Shown: positions 5,684 to 5,833 of the stretch, piece after piece
Numbering within the stretch: position 1 is the first letter of the stretch
Layout: every line of letters starts with the position of its first letter
Origin: Methanospirillum sp.
GTDB taxonomy: Archaea > Halobacteriota > Methanomicrobia > Methanomicrobiales > Methanospirillaceae
Direction: 5' to 3'
DNA length: 5,833 nucleotides
Assembly (NCBI GenBank): GCA_028679485.1
Contig: JAJRBL010000125.1
Span: 1 to 5,833, forward strand
Made by a program: the position numbers and the translations under genes
Notes under the pieces: model-generated
Told to the model about the DNA's origin: nothing
The model's database searches: none
The model's input: only the letters and a program-made list of their open reading frames with translations

Positions 5684-5833
5684 TTATTGGAGATCTCTTG
5701 GAATAAGATTACTCCAGAACGCCTCCCTGATTATGGTACCGTTCTCTTTTAAAGATCGAAGCAGTGTGAGATTGAATGCTTTTTTATCAGATTCCAGGAG
5801 ATACACATCGGTAAGATTTATGTCTCTTTTACC
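5684..5833 (-). CDS. C-terminal 49 codons of an unidentified protein, cut by the window edge
   Basis: One minus-strand frame is open from the window end to a TAA at 5684-5686, while the other two minus frames meet a stop within the first few codons. The visible residues include DINLTDVYLLESDKKAFN and then LLRSLKENGTIIREAFWSNL before a short tail. The pattern of a strand, a linker, a helix and then a short strand with a Gly (KENGTII) resembles the end of small nucleotidyltransferase (MNT) domains. That is only an impression from about 45 residues, and I do not assign a function. It lies upstream of cdc48 on the same strand, but the 180-nt gap with its own TATA box argues that the two are separate transcription units. 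Confidence 0.55.
   Translation of the reverse strand, partial: GKRDINLTDVYLLESDKKAFNLTLLRSLKENGTIIREAFWSNLIPRDLQ

Overview
The window looks like a chromosomal segment of a methanogenic euryarchaeon, most likely of the Methanomicrobiales (for example a Methanospirillum relative). This is inferred from gene content and signals; no search was run. The grounds are a short archaeal NifB without a NifX domain, an archaeal Cdc48 (VAT-type) double AAA+ ATPase with KYYG and KWVG pore loops, archaeal TATA boxes, T-run terminators, and two genes with little or no leader. No mobile element, CRISPR array, tRNA or rRNA was seen.

Layout. On the left, on the minus strand, a TMEM175-type (DUF1211) membrane channel gene (959-1846) is followed after 13 nt by nifB (34-945), with a T7 run just beyond nifB. 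A 62-nt divergent intergenic region with one TATA element separates the channel gene from a plus-strand atypical thioredoxin (1909-2301). The thioredoxin gene meets an Hsp20/alpha-crystallin gene tail to tail with one base between the stop codons. That small heat shock gene (2303-2797, or to 2821) lies directly downstream of the large cdc48 gene (2828-5503) and is probably cotranscribed with it from a strong TATA box near 5555. At the right edge, after a 180-nt non-coding stretch holding that promoter, are the last 49 codons of an unidentified minus-strand gene (5684-5833).

How the genes may work together. The cdc48-hsp20 pair reads as a protein quality-control operon: an unfoldase with a holdase. 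The Cdc48 departs from the usual form. Its D1 small subdomain carries a roughly 70-residue predicted coiled-coil hairpin, similar in location to the M-domain of ClpB/Hsp104. A Gly replaces the usual Pro before the D1 arginine-finger motif. It also has an extra helical C-terminal tail with no HbYX proteasome-docking end. The second unusual protein is the channel, whose cytoplasmic tail matches the ribbon-helix-helix (CopG/Arc) pattern, a fold normally found in DNA-binding repressors. These two architectures are the main leads here.
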